Shown: positions 48,575 to 57,629, numbered from the stretch's first letter. The stretch is DNA of 64,000 nt from Centipeda flueggei ATCC 43531 (GCF_000160695.1 NZ_GG694007.1:306268-370267), one strand, 5' to 3'. Notes: generated by a model not told the origin, from the letters alone. A program made the numbers and translations.

Positions 48575-50716
48575 ATGTCTTTTTTTAAGGATTTATTCGG
48601 TGGGCAGGATGCAGGGAAAGAACGTCCGACCCTCTCGAAGGAGGCACAGATCGATGCAGAGATTGCAGCGATCTTTCGGATGCTCGCCGACACGATGGGG
48701 ACGGAACGACTGGTGATTCAGGCGGGCAAGATGAACGCGATGGCGCTCATGCGCTCGGAGAATCGCCGCGAACGTGTCCTTGCCCTTATGCGCATCCTCG
48801 AAGAAGACCCGCTGCTCTCTCCGCCGCCTTCGGAGGCGGAGCTGCCCGAGGTTCTGACTCGTATGACAGAACAGGTTGCGGGGATTCTTGCACGGCGTGA
48901 TCTTGAGGATCGCATTGAGCGCAAGGTAAACGAGAAACTCGAAAAGGATCATGAGGAGTATGTGGACGACATCCGCCGGCAGGTGATCTCGGAGGAGAGT
49001 CCCGGCGCGGAGTCGCCGCATGACAAGAAGAAACGTGAGGCACTGGAGGCCCTGGAAAAAGTGCATCTCACCCAGTCGGTGATGGAGCTTCTGCGCCCGA
49101 AGAAGTTTGATGAGATCGTCGGACAGGAGCGTGCGGTGCGTTCGCTTATGGCAAAACTCTCCTCGCCCTATCCGCAGCATCTCCTTCTCTATGGACCGCC
49201 CGGTGTCGGCAAAACGACGGCGGCACGGCTTGTTCTTGAGGCAGCAAAAAAGCGCGCCGTTTCTCCGTTTGGCGCAGATGCCCCTTTTGTCGAGACAGAT
49301 GGGACGACGCTTCGGTGGGATCCGCGCGACATGACGAATCCGCTTCTTGGCTCGGTGCATGACCCCATCTATCAGGGGGCGCAGAAAAGTCTTGCAGACA
49401 GCGGTGTTCCTGAGCCTAAACCGGGACTTGTGACGGATGCACACGGCGGCATCCTCTTCATCGACGAAATCGGCGAGATGGATGAGATGCTGCAGAACAA
49501 ACTGCTCAAAGTGCTCGAGGATAAACGCGCTTACTTCGAGTCAGCGTACTACGACCCCGATGACAAGCGTGTTCCGCCCTATATTCGCAAACTCTTTGAG
49601 GAGGGGGCACCGGCAGACTTCGTGCTCATTGGAGCAACGACGCGTGAGCCGGATCATATCAATCCTGCCCTGCGCTCACGCTGCGCGGAGATCTATTTTG
49701 AGCCTTTGACGCCGGTACACATCCGTACCATTGTGGAGAATGCGGCGAAGCGGTTAAACGTGGAGCTCGCCCCGGGCGCAGCGGAATTGATCAGCACATA
49801 TACGATCGAGGGGCGAAAGGCGATTAACATTCTTGCCGATGCCTACAGCCTTGCACTAAATCGACTGGACGATACAGAGATTGAGCATATTGTTTCACGT
49901 GAAACAATTACACCTTCCGATACAGGCGCGGCGGACATGCTCAAAAAGAGCTCGGCGGATGTTTCACGTGAAACATCCGCCGAGGAGGAAGAAGCCCTCC
50001 TCGGCATGGATGACCTGCCTTTGAATAAGCTGACCGAAACGACAAAGGCGAAAGACAGTGTTTCACGTGAAACAAAATCTCCGCGTCTGCTTGTCACCAA
50101 AGAGGATATTTATGAGGTCGTTCAGGTGAGCCGCCTCTATCCGTTTGGGAAGAAGAAGGCGTCCGATACTCCTGCGGTTGGCAGAGTGTTTGGACTGGGT
50201 GTCGCCGGATTCCTCGGCTCGATCATCGAGATAGAGGCGGTTGCTTTTCCTGCCGCAGAAAAAGGAAAGGGAACGGTGCGCTTCAATGAGACCGCGGGAA
50301 GCATGGCAAAGGACTCCGTGTTCAATGCAGCATCGGTCATGCGCCGCCTCACGGGGCGCGACCTGCACGACTATGATCTTCACGTCAACGTGATCGGCGG
50401 CGGGAATATCGATGGCCCCAGTGCGGGTACGGCCATTCTCACAGCGATTGTCAGTGCCGTGACAGGCGCCGCGGTACAGCAGAATGTGGCGGTGACAGGA
50501 GAGATTTCTCTTCAGGGGGAGATCCGTCCTGTCGGCGGTGTCTTTGAGAAAGCCTATGGAGCACGTCAGGCAGGAATTTCAACACTTATTATTCCGTGGG
50601 AGAACAAGAAGGATATCCCGGAGGATCATCTGGGACTGACAATACATCGGCTCAAGACCGCCGAAGAGGCATTTGCTGTGCTCTTTGCAGATGAGAAGTG
50701 GAAACAGAACAGCTGA
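48575..50716 (+). CDS. lonC: Lon-family ATP-dependent protease (LonB/LonC type) with parS-encoding linker
   Basis: A 713-residue AAA+ serine protease. After a helical N-terminal region (1-170): LLYGPPGVGKTTAARL (Walker A), GILFIDEIGEMD (Walker B), NPALRSRCAEIYFEPL (sensor/arginine finger), then a lid, and a Lon protease domain from about residue 530. That domain contains GGGNIDGPSAGTA (catalytic Ser) and EIRPVGGVFEKAYGA (catalytic Lys). The VHDPIYQGAQKSLADSG insertion resembles the Spore_lon_C family. The linker between lid and protease domain (about 440-505) carries VSRET three times (440-444, 463-467, 496-500), each encoded by a perfect parS site. AAGGGAG precedes ATG 48575. Confidence 0.88.
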   Translation: MSFFKDLFGGQDAGKERPTLSKEAQIDAEIAAIFRMLADTMGTERLVIQAGKMNAMALMRSENRRERVLALMRILEEDPLLSPPPSEAELPEVLTRMTEQVAGILARRDLEDRIERKVNEKLEKDHEEYVDDIRRQVISEESPGAESPHDKKKREALEALEKVHLTQSVMELLRPKKFDEIVGQERAVRSLMAKLSSPYPQHLLLYGPPGVGKTTAARLVLEAAKKRAVSPFGADAPFVETDGTTLRWDPRDMTNPLLGSVHDPIYQGAQKSLADSGVPEPKPGLVTDAHGGILFIDEIGEMDEMLQNKLLKVLEDKRAYFESAYYDPDDKRVPPYIRKLFEEGAPADFVLIGATTREPDHINPALRSRCAEIYFEPLTPVHIRTIVENAAKRLNVELAPGAAELISTYTIEGRKAINILADAYSLALNRLDDTEIEHIVSRETITPSDTGAADMLKKSSADVSRETSAEEEEALLGMDDLPLNKLTETTKAKDSVSRETKSPRLLVTKEDIYEVVQVSRLYPFGKKKASDTPAVGRVFGLGVAGFLGSIIEIEAVAFPAAEKGKGTVRFNETAGSMAKDSVFNAASVMRRLTGRDLHDYDLHVNVIGGGNIDGPSAGTAILTAIVSAVTGAAVQQNVAVTGEISLQGEIRPVGGVFEKAYGARQAGISTLIIPWENKKDIPEDHLGLTIHRLKTAEEAFAVLFADEKWKQNS
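49891..49906. other. parS site 1 (inside lonC)
   Basis: TGTTTCACGTGAAACA, a perfect 16-bp match to the ParB nucleation site of Firmicutes. Codons 440-444 of lonC (VSRET) are read from it. Confidence 0.95.
49955..49980. other. parS site 2 (inside lonC, 26-bp palindrome)
   Basis: TGTTTCACGTGAAACA at 49960-49975, flanked by GCGGA and TCCGC, which extends the perfect palindrome to 26 bp. Codons 463-467 of lonC (VSRET). Confidence 0.95.
50059..50074. other. parS site 3 (inside lonC)
   Basis: TGTTTCACGTGAAACA, in the same codon phase as sites 1 and 2. Codons 496-500 of lonC (VSRET). Confidence 0.95.
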
Positions 50717-50743
50717 GTGAGCAAAATATGGAAGGAGAACGAC

Positions 50744-52063
50744 ATGCCGGAAGGACGTGTGCCGCCGCAGAGTATCGAGGCGGAACTGTCGGTGCTTGGT
50801 GCGATGATGCTGAAGCCGCAGGCCGTATCACAGGCGGTGGAGCTGCTTCATGCCGATGATTTTTATCGGCAGGCACATCGGGCAGTATTTGAAGCAATGG
50901 AGGAATTGCTCCGCAACGGGGAACCTGTTGATATTGTTACCGTTACGGAGTCCTTGAAGAAATCGGGACTGCTCGACCAGGTGGGAGGGATTTCCTTCCT
51001 TGCGAACCTGACGAATACCGTGCCAAGCACGGCAAATCTTGCACACTATGCGAAGATCGTCAAAGAGAAGGCAGTCCTGCGTGCTCTGATTGACGCGAGT
51101 ACGGAGATTGCCGGCGCAGCATATGAGGCGAGTGAAGATATCGCTGAACAGCTCGATGATGCCGAGCGCAAGATTCTTGCCATTGCAGGAGGACAGACAA
51201 CGACGGCGTTCATCCCCGCAAAGGAGGTTGTCTTTGACGCAGTAGACCGCGTGAGCGAACTCGCAAAGGCGAAGGGCGGCATCACTGGGCTATCGACGGG
51301 ACTTACGACACTCGACAACGTAACACGCGGGCTTCAGCCCTCCGATCTCATCATTGTTGCAGCACGTCCTGCGATGGGGAAAACCGCATTCGTCCTCAAC
51401 GTCGCTGCCCATGTTGCACTGCAGGGGGGGACAGTTGCTTTCTTCTCCCTGGAGATGCCGCGTGAGCAGCTGATGCACCGCATTTTCTGCGCCGAGGGAC
51501 AGATCGATGCGACACGGCTTGCCCGCGGAGAACTTGACGATGAGGAGTGGAGCCGTCTGGTTAAGGTCGCTGACCGCATGATGAAGACGAATCTCTACTT
51601 TGATGACACGAGCAGTACAACGGTGCTTGACATCCGTACACGTGCACGCCGTCTCAAGGCAGAACACGGCCTTGACCTCGTCGCCATCGACTATCTCCAG
51701 CTCATTCAGGCGCCGGGGCGTGCGGAGAACCGCACACTCGCCGTGGCGGAGATGACGCGCTCTCTCAAGGTGCTTGCCCGCGAACTGGATGTCCCGATTG
51801 TTGTCCTTTCGCAGCTTTCACGTGCGACCGAGGGCCGCTCGGATAAACGGCCGATGCTCTCCGATCTGCGCGAGTCAGGTTCCATCGAGCAGGATGCGGA
51901 TATCGTCATGTTCCTGTATCGTGAAGATTACTACAATCAGGACACAGAGAATGCCAATATCACAGAACTGAGCATTGCCAAGCACCGAAATGGAGCAACG
52001 GATACCGTGCGCATGTTCTTCCAGAAGGAATACACGCGTTTCCGCGACCTCGCACATGAGTAA
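50744..52063 (+). CDS. dnaB: replicative DNA helicase
   Basis: The 439-residue hexameric replication-fork helicase (called DnaC in Bacillus). PPQSIEAELSVLGAMML opens the N-terminal domain. RecA-type motifs follow: IIVAARPAMGKTAFVLNVA (Walker A), FFSLEMPREQLMHR, DLVAIDYLQLIQ (Walker B) and MLSDLRESGSIEQDADIVMFLYR. AAGGAG precedes ATG 50744; the gene is 27 nt behind lonC. A parS site lies 3 nt after its stop. Confidence 0.95.
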   Translation: MPEGRVPPQSIEAELSVLGAMMLKPQAVSQAVELLHADDFYRQAHRAVFEAMEELLRNGEPVDIVTVTESLKKSGLLDQVGGISFLANLTNTVPSTANLAHYAKIVKEKAVLRALIDASTEIAGAAYEASEDIAEQLDDAERKILAIAGGQTTTAFIPAKEVVFDAVDRVSELAKAKGGITGLSTGLTTLDNVTRGLQPSDLIIVAARPAMGKTAFVLNVAAHVALQGGTVAFFSLEMPREQLMHRIFCAEGQIDATRLARGELDDEEWSRLVKVADRMMKTNLYFDDTSSTTVLDIRTRARRLKAEHGLDLVAIDYLQLIQAPGRAENRTLAVAEMTRSLKVLARELDVPIVVLSQLSRATEGRSDKRPMLSDLRESGSIEQDADIVMFLYREDYYNQDTENANITELSIAKHRNGATDTVRMFFQKEYTRFRDLAHE

Positions 52064-52065
52064 AT

Positions 52066-52081
52066 TGTTTCACGTGAAACA
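52066..52081. other. parS site 4 (dnaB-pfkA intergenic)
   Basis: TGTTTCACGTGAAACA, perfect, directly after the dnaB stop and just upstream of the terminator. Confidence 0.95.
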
Positions 52082-52091
52082 TTTTCCTCAT

Positions 52092-52119
52092 TCCCCTCAA
52101 AAAGAGGGGGATTTTTTTT
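52092..52119 (+). terminator. terminator of the lonC-dnaB transcript
   Basis: TCCCCTC (52092-52098) pairs with GAGGGGG (52104-52110), followed by ATTTTTTTTG, a strong T run. Confidence 0.9.
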
Positions 52120-52210
52120 GTCGTTTGTGCTATGATAAAAGCAGATGAAGGAACCACTGAGCCTATACGATTGGGCATACATGGAAATGATGGGCAGGGG
52201 AGGATGCGTT

Positions 52211-53173
52211 GTGTTAAAAAGCATTGCAGTTATGACAAGCGGGGGAGACAGTCCCGGAATGAATGCAGCGGCACGTGCCGTTGCACGCACAGCACTCTAT
52301 GAAGGCGTCCATGTGTGGGGCATCAACGACGGCTATCAGGGGCTCCTGGATGAGGATATGTGGGAGCTCGAGTCCAAGGACGTCGGCGATATCATCCAGC
52401 GGGGCGGTACGTTCCTCGGAACGGCACGCTGCAAGGAGTGGACGACGCCTGAGGGCCGCCGCCGCGGCCATGAGAATCTGATCGAACGCGGCATCGAGGG
52501 ACTCTGCGTGATCGGCGGTGACGGATCGCTGCGCGGCGCACAGCTGCTTGCGGAGGAGTTCGGCTTCCCTATCGTTGGTTTGCCGGGCACGATTGACAAT
52601 GATGTCTGGGGCATGGACTACACGATCGGCTGCGATACAGCGGCGAATACGATTATCGACGCGATCAACAAGCTGCGCGACACAGCATCGGCACACCGCC
52701 GCGTGATCGTGCTCGAGGTCATGGGACGCGGTTCGGGCTGGCTCGCTCTTGTCTCGGGCATTTCGGGCGGTGCGGAGTACATCCTTGTCCCCGAGGAGAA
52801 GTTCGACCTCGCAGAGATCGTCAGTGACCTCACCAATGCCTATGAGCACGGCAAGCGCTACATCCTCATTGTTGTCGCCGAGGGCGCGGCAAAGGGGCAG
52901 GATGTCTGCGACTACATCGCACAGCATACGGACATCGAGACGCGTGTTTCCGTCCTTGGACATATCCAGCGCGGCGGATCGCCGACGGTTATCGACCGCG
53001 TACGCGCCAGCCAGCTCGGCGAGCAGGCTGCACTCGCCCTCATCTCAGGGCTTTCGGGTATCGTGTTCGGCTACCACAAGGGACACGTTGTATCCGTCAA
53101 CCTCTATGATGCGGTCAATAATAAGAAGACTCTTGATCCGGAGTACCTGCATCTCGCAAAGGTGCTATTCTGA
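52211..53173 (+). CDS. pfkA: ATP-dependent 6-phosphofructokinase
   Basis: A 320-residue cytoplasmic enzyme phosphorylating fructose-6-phosphate, the product of the NagB step. MTSGGDSPGMNAAARA is the ATP loop, GGDGSLRGA the Mg/ATP segment, LPGTIDNDVWGMDYTIGCDTA carries the catalytic TIDND, and EVMGRGSGWLA contacts fructose-6-phosphate. GTG 52211 follows GGAGG at 6 nt and gives the standard length; the ATG at 52145 would add 22 atypical residues. The allosteric site Arg residues appear conserved. Confidence 0.92.
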   Translation: MLKSIAVMTSGGDSPGMNAAARAVARTALYEGVHVWGINDGYQGLLDEDMWELESKDVGDIIQRGGTFLGTARCKEWTTPEGRRRGHENLIERGIEGLCVIGGDGSLRGAQLLAEEFGFPIVGLPGTIDNDVWGMDYTIGCDTAANTIIDAINKLRDTASAHRRVIVLEVMGRGSGWLALVSGISGGAEYILVPEEKFDLAEIVSDLTNAYEHGKRYILIVVAEGAAKGQDVCDYIAQHTDIETRVSVLGHIQRGGSPTVIDRVRASQLGEQAALALISGLSGIVFGYHKGHVVSVNLYDAVNNKKTLDPEYLHLAKVLF

Positions 53174-53236
53174 GTAATCTTTGAAACAGGTTTGTACATC
53201 CCCATGCCATAAAGAACGCAAAGAAAGGATGATCCC

Positions 53237-54001
53237 GTGGCAAAGATCATAGCGATTGCCAGTCAGAAGGGCGGTGTCGGAAAGACGACGACGGCGGTCA
53301 ATCTCGCTGCGGCTGTTGCACGTGCCAAGCGGCGGGTTCTGCTCATCGATATCGACCCGCAGGGAAATGCGACCAGTGCCTTCGGTATCGACAAGACTGC
53401 GCTTGCTGCGACAACGTATCGTGTCCTGATCGATGGAAAGCATATACGGGAAGTCATTATCGAATCGGATTACCTTGTGGATGTGCTTCCTGCGAATGTC
53501 GAGCTCGCGGGCGCAGAGGTGGAGCTGGCCTCCTTGGAGCATCGTGAGATGCGCCTGCGCAATGCGATTGCCGAGGTGCTGACGGACTATGACTACGTCT
53601 TTATCGACTGTCCGCCCTCGCTCGGCTTTTTGACGCTGAATGCACTGACGGCAGCACATGCTGTGCTCATCCCCATCCAGTGTGAGTTTTTCGCTCTTGA
53701 AGGAGTGGCGCAGCTGATGCAGACGATCCGTCTTGTTCAGGAGAGTGCAAATCCGAACCTCCGTGTGCAGGGGGTTGTTATGACCATGTACGATGGACGG
53801 ACGCGCATCGCAGGACAGGTCGTGGAGGAGGTGCGCGGTGCCTTCGGCGATGCCCTCTACAAGACGCTGATCCCGCGCAACGTTCGCCTGTCGGAGGCAC
53901 CCTCGTTCGGGCAGCCAATCACCTCGTATGATATCACATCACGCGGGGCAGAGATGTATATTGCACTCGCCAGGGAGGTGATGAAGCGTGAAGAAGGCTA
54001 A
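53237..54001 (+). CDS. parA: chromosome partitioning ATPase ParA (Soj)
   Basis: A 254-residue ParA/Soj ATPase. MAKIIAIASQKGGVGKTTTAVNL has the deviant Walker A (KGGVGKTT). LLIDIDPQGNATS and YVFIDCPPSLGFLT are the Walker A' and B regions, and VMTMYDGRT... ending RNVRLSEAPSFGQPI is the Soj signature. It binds DNA as an ATP dimer and is stimulated by ParB; in Firmicutes it also regulates DnaA. Start GTG 53237 after AAAGGATGA. It overlaps parB by 14 nt. Confidence 0.95.
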   Translation: MAKIIAIASQKGGVGKTTTAVNLAAAVARAKRRVLLIDIDPQGNATSAFGIDKTALAATTYRVLIDGKHIREVIIESDYLVDVLPANVELAGAEVELASLEHREMRLRNAIAEVLTDYDYVFIDCPPSLGFLTLNALTAAHAVLIPIQCEFFALEGVAQLMQTIRLVQESANPNLRVQGVVMTMYDGRTRIAGQVVEEVRGAFGDALYKTLIPRNVRLSEAPSFGQPITSYDITSRGAEMYIALAREVMKREEG

Positions 54002-54986
54002 AACAGGCGGGCTTGGACGCGGGCTCGGCGCATTTGGACTGGGGAAAAATGCAATGCCCCTCCCCCCCGCGGCGGTATCGGAGAAATACAATGCGCCGCC
54101 TGCTGCAACATCCGCCGGCACGCCTGCCGCGCTTCCCATCGATGCCATTCAGCCGAATCGCTTTCAGCCGCGCTGTGAGTTTGATGAAGCGGCACTCGAA
54201 GAGCTGCGCGAGTCTATCGTTCGGCATGGGATCCTCCAGCCCCTTACCGTACGTGAGATCGGTGACGGCAAATATGAGCTGATTGCGGGAGAACGGCGCC
54301 TGCGTGCAGCAAAACTGGCGGGACTTACCTCTGTTCCTGCACTTTTTCGTGCGGCAAACGATGCAGAGATGGCAGAAATGGCCCTCATCGAGAACCTCCA
54401 GCGTGAGGATCTCAATCCAATCGAAGAGGCGCACGCCTTTCAGCGCCTTCTGACCGAGTTCGGCCTCTCGCAGGAGCAGCTGGCGCATTGTGTCGCACGC
54501 AGCCGCTCGGCGATCGCGAACAGTGTCCGCCTCCTGCGCCTGGCGAAGGAGGTACAGGCGTTCATCGCAAACGGTGTCCTTACGATGGGACAGGCACGCC
54601 CGCTTCTCGCTCTTGAGACCGCTGCACTCCAACGCGAGGCGGCAGAATACATCCAAGAGCATGAGCTCTCTGCCCGCGGTGCGGAAGCTCTGGTAAAACG
54701 CCTCATCAAAGATCCGCATGCGCTCAAGAAGGCGGAGCGGCCGAAAACGGAGAAGAACCCCGATCTCTTTATGCGTGAGGCGGAGGATCGCCTGACACAC
54801 AGTCTTGGGACAAAAGTCCGCATTCACGCAAGCAGTAAGGAGGGGAAGGGGCGCCTTGAAATCAGCTATTTCTCGGCGGAAGATCTGGAGCGTCTGCTTG
54901 CTCTCCTGACAGCGTTGGATGGTGCGGAGAAGGAGGATAAGCGTGCGGCACTGCGTGCCGTCTCCACACAGAAATTCACTGTATAG
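53988..54986 (+). CDS. parB: chromosome partitioning protein ParB (Spo0J)
   Basis: A 332-residue CTP-dependent clamp that loads at parS. A short basic start (KKAKTGGLGRGLGAFG) is followed by a Pro/Ala linker. The ParB N-domain contains PIDAIQPNRFQPR, LRESIVRHGILQPLTVRE and the CTP-binding GERRLRAAKLAG. ENLQREDLNPIEEAHAFQRL and a helix-turn-helix (LSQEQLAHCVARSRSAIANSVRLL) follow, then a C-terminal dimer domain. Four perfect parS sites are within 4.1 kb upstream. GTG 53988 with GGAGGTGATG upstream. Confidence 0.95.
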   Translation: MKKAKTGGLGRGLGAFGLGKNAMPLPPAAVSEKYNAPPAATSAGTPAALPIDAIQPNRFQPRCEFDEAALEELRESIVRHGILQPLTVREIGDGKYELIAGERRLRAAKLAGLTSVPALFRAANDAEMAEMALIENLQREDLNPIEEAHAFQRLLTEFGLSQEQLAHCVARSRSAIANSVRLLRLAKEVQAFIANGVLTMGQARPLLALETAALQREAAEYIQEHELSARGAEALVKRLIKDPHALKKAERPKTEKNPDLFMREAEDRLTHSLGTKVRIHASSKEGKGRLEISYFSAEDLERLLALLTALDGAEKEDKRAALRAVSTQKFTV

Positions 54987-55069
54987 GGTGCGCGGTGTGC
55001 CGTCTGCCGCTGCCTGCGGCACATCTGCCTCTGTCTCATGGGGACGGAGGGAAGAAGGGAAGAGAGAAT

Positions 55070-55591
55070 TTGTTTCTAAATAGTCTTGTGAAATTTATCG
55101 AGGCTCATGATGCAGCGCTTCTGCTCATGTCCATGCTGCTGATCCTCGTACTGCTCATCTTGGTGATCTGCACCATGGTGCGGCTCTCGTCGATGAACAG
55201 CCGCTACCGCGCAATGATGCGCGGATCGACAAAGGACGACCTTGAGGGGATGCTGATCCAGCATGTGCGGAAGGTCGAGGAGGTTGAGGCTGTGAACGTG
55301 CGTATCCTCGAGGAGAACGAACTGATCCGTCAATTCATTCGTCAGACACTCGTGCGTGTTGCCTCCGTACGGTTCCGTGCCTTCGAGGACATGGGCGGCG
55401 ATCTCAGCTATGCGGTTGCTCTGCTCGATGCAAACAACGACGGCGTCATTTTTTCCAGTATCTTTGCCCGTGAGGACTCACGCAGCTACATTAAGCCAAT
55501 TAAGAACGGATCGTCGGAGTATCCGCTGAGCGACGAGGAAAAGAGCGTATTGCAGGAAGCCATGGCGAAGCCGCTGCCGATTCGCTACTGA
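55070..55591 (+). CDS. DUF4446 family membrane-anchored protein
   Basis: A 173-residue protein with one N-terminal transmembrane helix (about residues 15-37) and a helical cytoplasmic part: YRAMMRGSTKDDLEGMLIQHVRKVEEVE. RVASVRFRAFEDMGGDLSYAVALLDANNDGVIFSSIF then IKPIKNGSSEYPLSDEE complete the DUF4446 signature. It typically follows parB in Firmicutes. Start is uncertain: TTG 55070 follows a GGGAAGAGAG stretch; the frame is open further upstream. Confidence 0.82.
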   Translation: MFLNSLVKFIEAHDAALLLMSMLLILVLLILVICTMVRLSSMNSRYRAMMRGSTKDDLEGMLIQHVRKVEEVEAVNVRILEENELIRQFIRQTLVRVASVRFRAFEDMGGDLSYAVALLDANNDGVIFSSIFAREDSRSYIKPIKNGSSEYPLSDEEKSVLQEAMAKPLPIRY

Positions 55592-55609
55592 GGAAATATA
55601 TTCTTGCAG

Positions 55610-55637
55610 AACCTGCTGTGTCACAGCAGGTTTTCAT
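55610..55637 (+). terminator. terminator of the parAB-DUF4446 transcript
   Basis: AACCTGCTGTG (55610-55620) pairs with CACAGCAGGTT (55622-55632) and is followed by TTCATG; short T run, tight loop. Confidence 0.7.
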
Positions 55638-55689
55638 GTTCTTTGGCTAGGATAAGGATGTGACTGTGATAGGGGAAGAGGTACATACA

Positions 55690-56613
55690 TTGAACGAAGA
55701 ACAAGATGCGCGCTATAAACTCCAGCTGGTTGATCGTGTGACCGATACGACACGCACAGTGCGGCTCTCACGGAGAGGACTGCGCCTGCTTGCGGTGGGG
55801 GCAGGAGCCGTTGTCGGGATCGTTGCCGCCGCTTCCATTTTCTCCATCTACACCCTTACGCATTCCTATCTGCATGAGGCAGAAGCGGCACAGCTGCGCG
55901 AGGCGAACCGCATCCAGCAGGAGCAGATCCGCCAGATCGCGAAAAAGGCCTCCGCGCTTGGGCAGGAGGTTGATGCCATTCAGCGTACGGAGGACGGGCT
56001 GCGCGCACTCGTCGGCGCACCGCCGGCGGAGACGGACAGCGCGGTACAGGAAGGAGATGCCGCACCGGCACCGACGGGCGGCGCACCGCACGCACTCACG
56101 ACGGATGAGGTCAGCGAGGCACTTACGATGCTTGAGGAACGCACCGCAGTGCGCCGCACCTCCATCGGACAGCTCGCCGCCATGATGCAGAAGGATGTGC
56201 CGGGGGCATCCTCCTTTCTGGGGGGCGATACACCCGTCACCACCCCGACAGGCTGGCCGACAAACGGATTCATCAGCTCAGGGTATGGACTGCGCTGGAA
56301 TGGCGCAGAGTTCCATCAGGGCATCGACATCGCCGCCGAGATGGGAACACCCATCGTCGCGACGGCGGACGGCGTCGTGACCATCGCGGGCTGGAACGCG
56401 GGCGGCTATGGCAACATGGTCGACATCGATCACGGGAGCGGCGTTTCGACACGCTACGGACATGCCTCGGCGGTCGTGGTGACCCCGGGACAGCGCGTGC
56501 GGCGCGGACAGATCATCGCCTATGTCGGCTCGACGGGGCACTCCACAGGACCGCATCTGCACTACGAGGTGCGCCTCAGCGGACAGCCCGTCAACCCGAC
56601 CTCGTATTTGTAA
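55690..56613 (+). CDS. M23 family metallopeptidase (peptidoglycan endopeptidase-like)
   Basis: A membrane-anchored envelope protein of about 307 residues. A cytoplasmic basic segment precedes one helix (LLAVGAGAVVGIVAAASIFSIY), then a coiled coil (HEAEAAQLREANRIQQEQIRQI) and a C-terminal lysostaphin-like M23 domain. Its zinc ligands are in FHQGIDIAAEMG (HxxxD) and TGPHLHYEVR (HxH). GNMVDIDHGSGVSTRYGHAS is also typical. It should cut peptide cross-links or activate amidases. I prefer the TTG at 55690 (AGAGG upstream, protein starts NEEQDARYKL); GTG 55660 is an alternative. Confidence 0.88.
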   Translation: MNEEQDARYKLQLVDRVTDTTRTVRLSRRGLRLLAVGAGAVVGIVAAASIFSIYTLTHSYLHEAEAAQLREANRIQQEQIRQIAKKASALGQEVDAIQRTEDGLRALVGAPPAETDSAVQEGDAAPAPTGGAPHALTTDEVSEALTMLEERTAVRRTSIGQLAAMMQKDVPGASSFLGGDTPVTTPTGWPTNGFISSGYGLRWNGAEFHQGIDIAAEMGTPIVATADGVVTIAGWNAGGYGNMVDIDHGSGVSTRYGHASAVVVTPGQRVRRGQIIAYVGSTGHSTGPHLHYEVRLSGQPVNPTSYL

Positions 56614-56627
56614 GCAAAGGAGACACT

Positions 56628-57623
56628 ATGCAATCCATCACCTGCCTGCTCGCCGCAGGAATCCTCCTCCTCCCCGTCAGCGGGACGGCCGCCGAGAAGG
56701 AGACGGAGATCCATGCCGTCATGGCGGCAGAGGAGTCTCATGGAGACGCTGCCGCGTCGGAACAGCGCACCACATCTGCCGCAAAGGATGCGCAGGAGAC
56801 AGTGGATACGGAAAAGACGACAGACAGGGCGCAGACCACGGCGGAGCCCGCGGCAAAGGACCGTGCGGCATCGGAACAGCGCACGCAGGAAGATGCCTTC
56901 GATGCGGAGATGGATGAGCTCGGCACAGAGAACCCTCCAGCAGAGCAGACACCGCAGACCAATGCCGCCTCGGCGAGAGATGCGGAGGCAAAGACGAAGA
57001 CGAAGACGGCAGAAGAAACGGCTGATGGGGAAGGGACGGCCGAAGCCGTTCTTGTCAAAGAACCTGCGAAGGAAAAGGAGCCAGCCGCCGCAGCGACGGA
57101 CGGCGCAGGGCATTCCGCCGTGTCCGCAGAGCCTGCAAAGAAGGCAGATGCCGCGGATAAGAAAGCTGAGAAAAAGCATGCTGCTGCCGCTGCTGATGCA
57201 GCAAAGCGCGAGGCATACGGCAAAGAGACGGCGATCGAGCCCGTCACGCTGAAGGACGGCGACTGGGTCTTCATCGAGGGCGACGAGCGGCGCGGCTGGT
57301 TCTTTGACCGCAGCCGCATGAAGCGCAACGCCGACGGCTCCGTCTCCTACTGGCAGCTCATCCTCTACAACAACCTCGGTCGGGCACAGTTCGCCGAGGC
57401 AATGAAGAGCGCGGACTACGAGCACCTCGGCTACACCATGCAGCGGCGCGTGCTCAGCCCGAAAAAGGACGCCATCAGCACCTATGAGATCCTCGCCTAC
57501 GACGGGGATAACGCACTCATCACGGAGAGCAGCCGCGAGGGGCACCGCGCCGTGATCCGCGCGAACACCATGACGGAGAAAGAGCGCGATGCCGTACGGC
57601 AGGAACTGCGCCGAAAGAAATAA
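56628..57623 (+). CDS. secreted Ala/Glu/Lys-rich protein with conserved C-terminal domain, 331 aa
   Basis: Residues 1-21 form a signal peptide (ending SGTAA). Residues 22-205 are low complexity, rich in Ala, Glu, Lys and Thr, with repeats of ASEQRT (two copies) and AKDxA. A globular domain of about 120 residues follows: DGDWVFIEGDERRGWFFDRS, SYWQLILYNNLGRAQFA, ISTYEILAYDGDNALITES and RANTMTEKERDAVRQEL. I do not recognise that domain, but its Trp/Tyr-rich strands look like a small beta fold, possibly periplasmic. AAAGGAG precedes ATG 56628. It lies 14 nt after the M23 gene. Confidence 0.72.
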   Translation: MQSITCLLAAGILLLPVSGTAAEKETEIHAVMAAEESHGDAAASEQRTTSAAKDAQETVDTEKTTDRAQTTAEPAAKDRAASEQRTQEDAFDAEMDELGTENPPAEQTPQTNAASARDAEAKTKTKTAEETADGEGTAEAVLVKEPAKEKEPAAAATDGAGHSAVSAEPAKKADAADKKAEKKHAAAAADAAKREAYGKETAIEPVTLKDGDWVFIEGDERRGWFFDRSRMKRNADGSVSYWQLILYNNLGRAQFAEAMKSADYEHLGYTMQRRVLSPKKDAISTYEILAYDGDNALITESSREGHRAVIRANTMTEKERDAVRQELRRKK

Positions 57624-57629
57624 CAGCGA

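Noticed and set aside
51827..51840. Extra parS-like half site (TTTCACGTGCGA) in dnaB
   Set aside because: Only one half of the palindrome matches, so it is not counted as parS.
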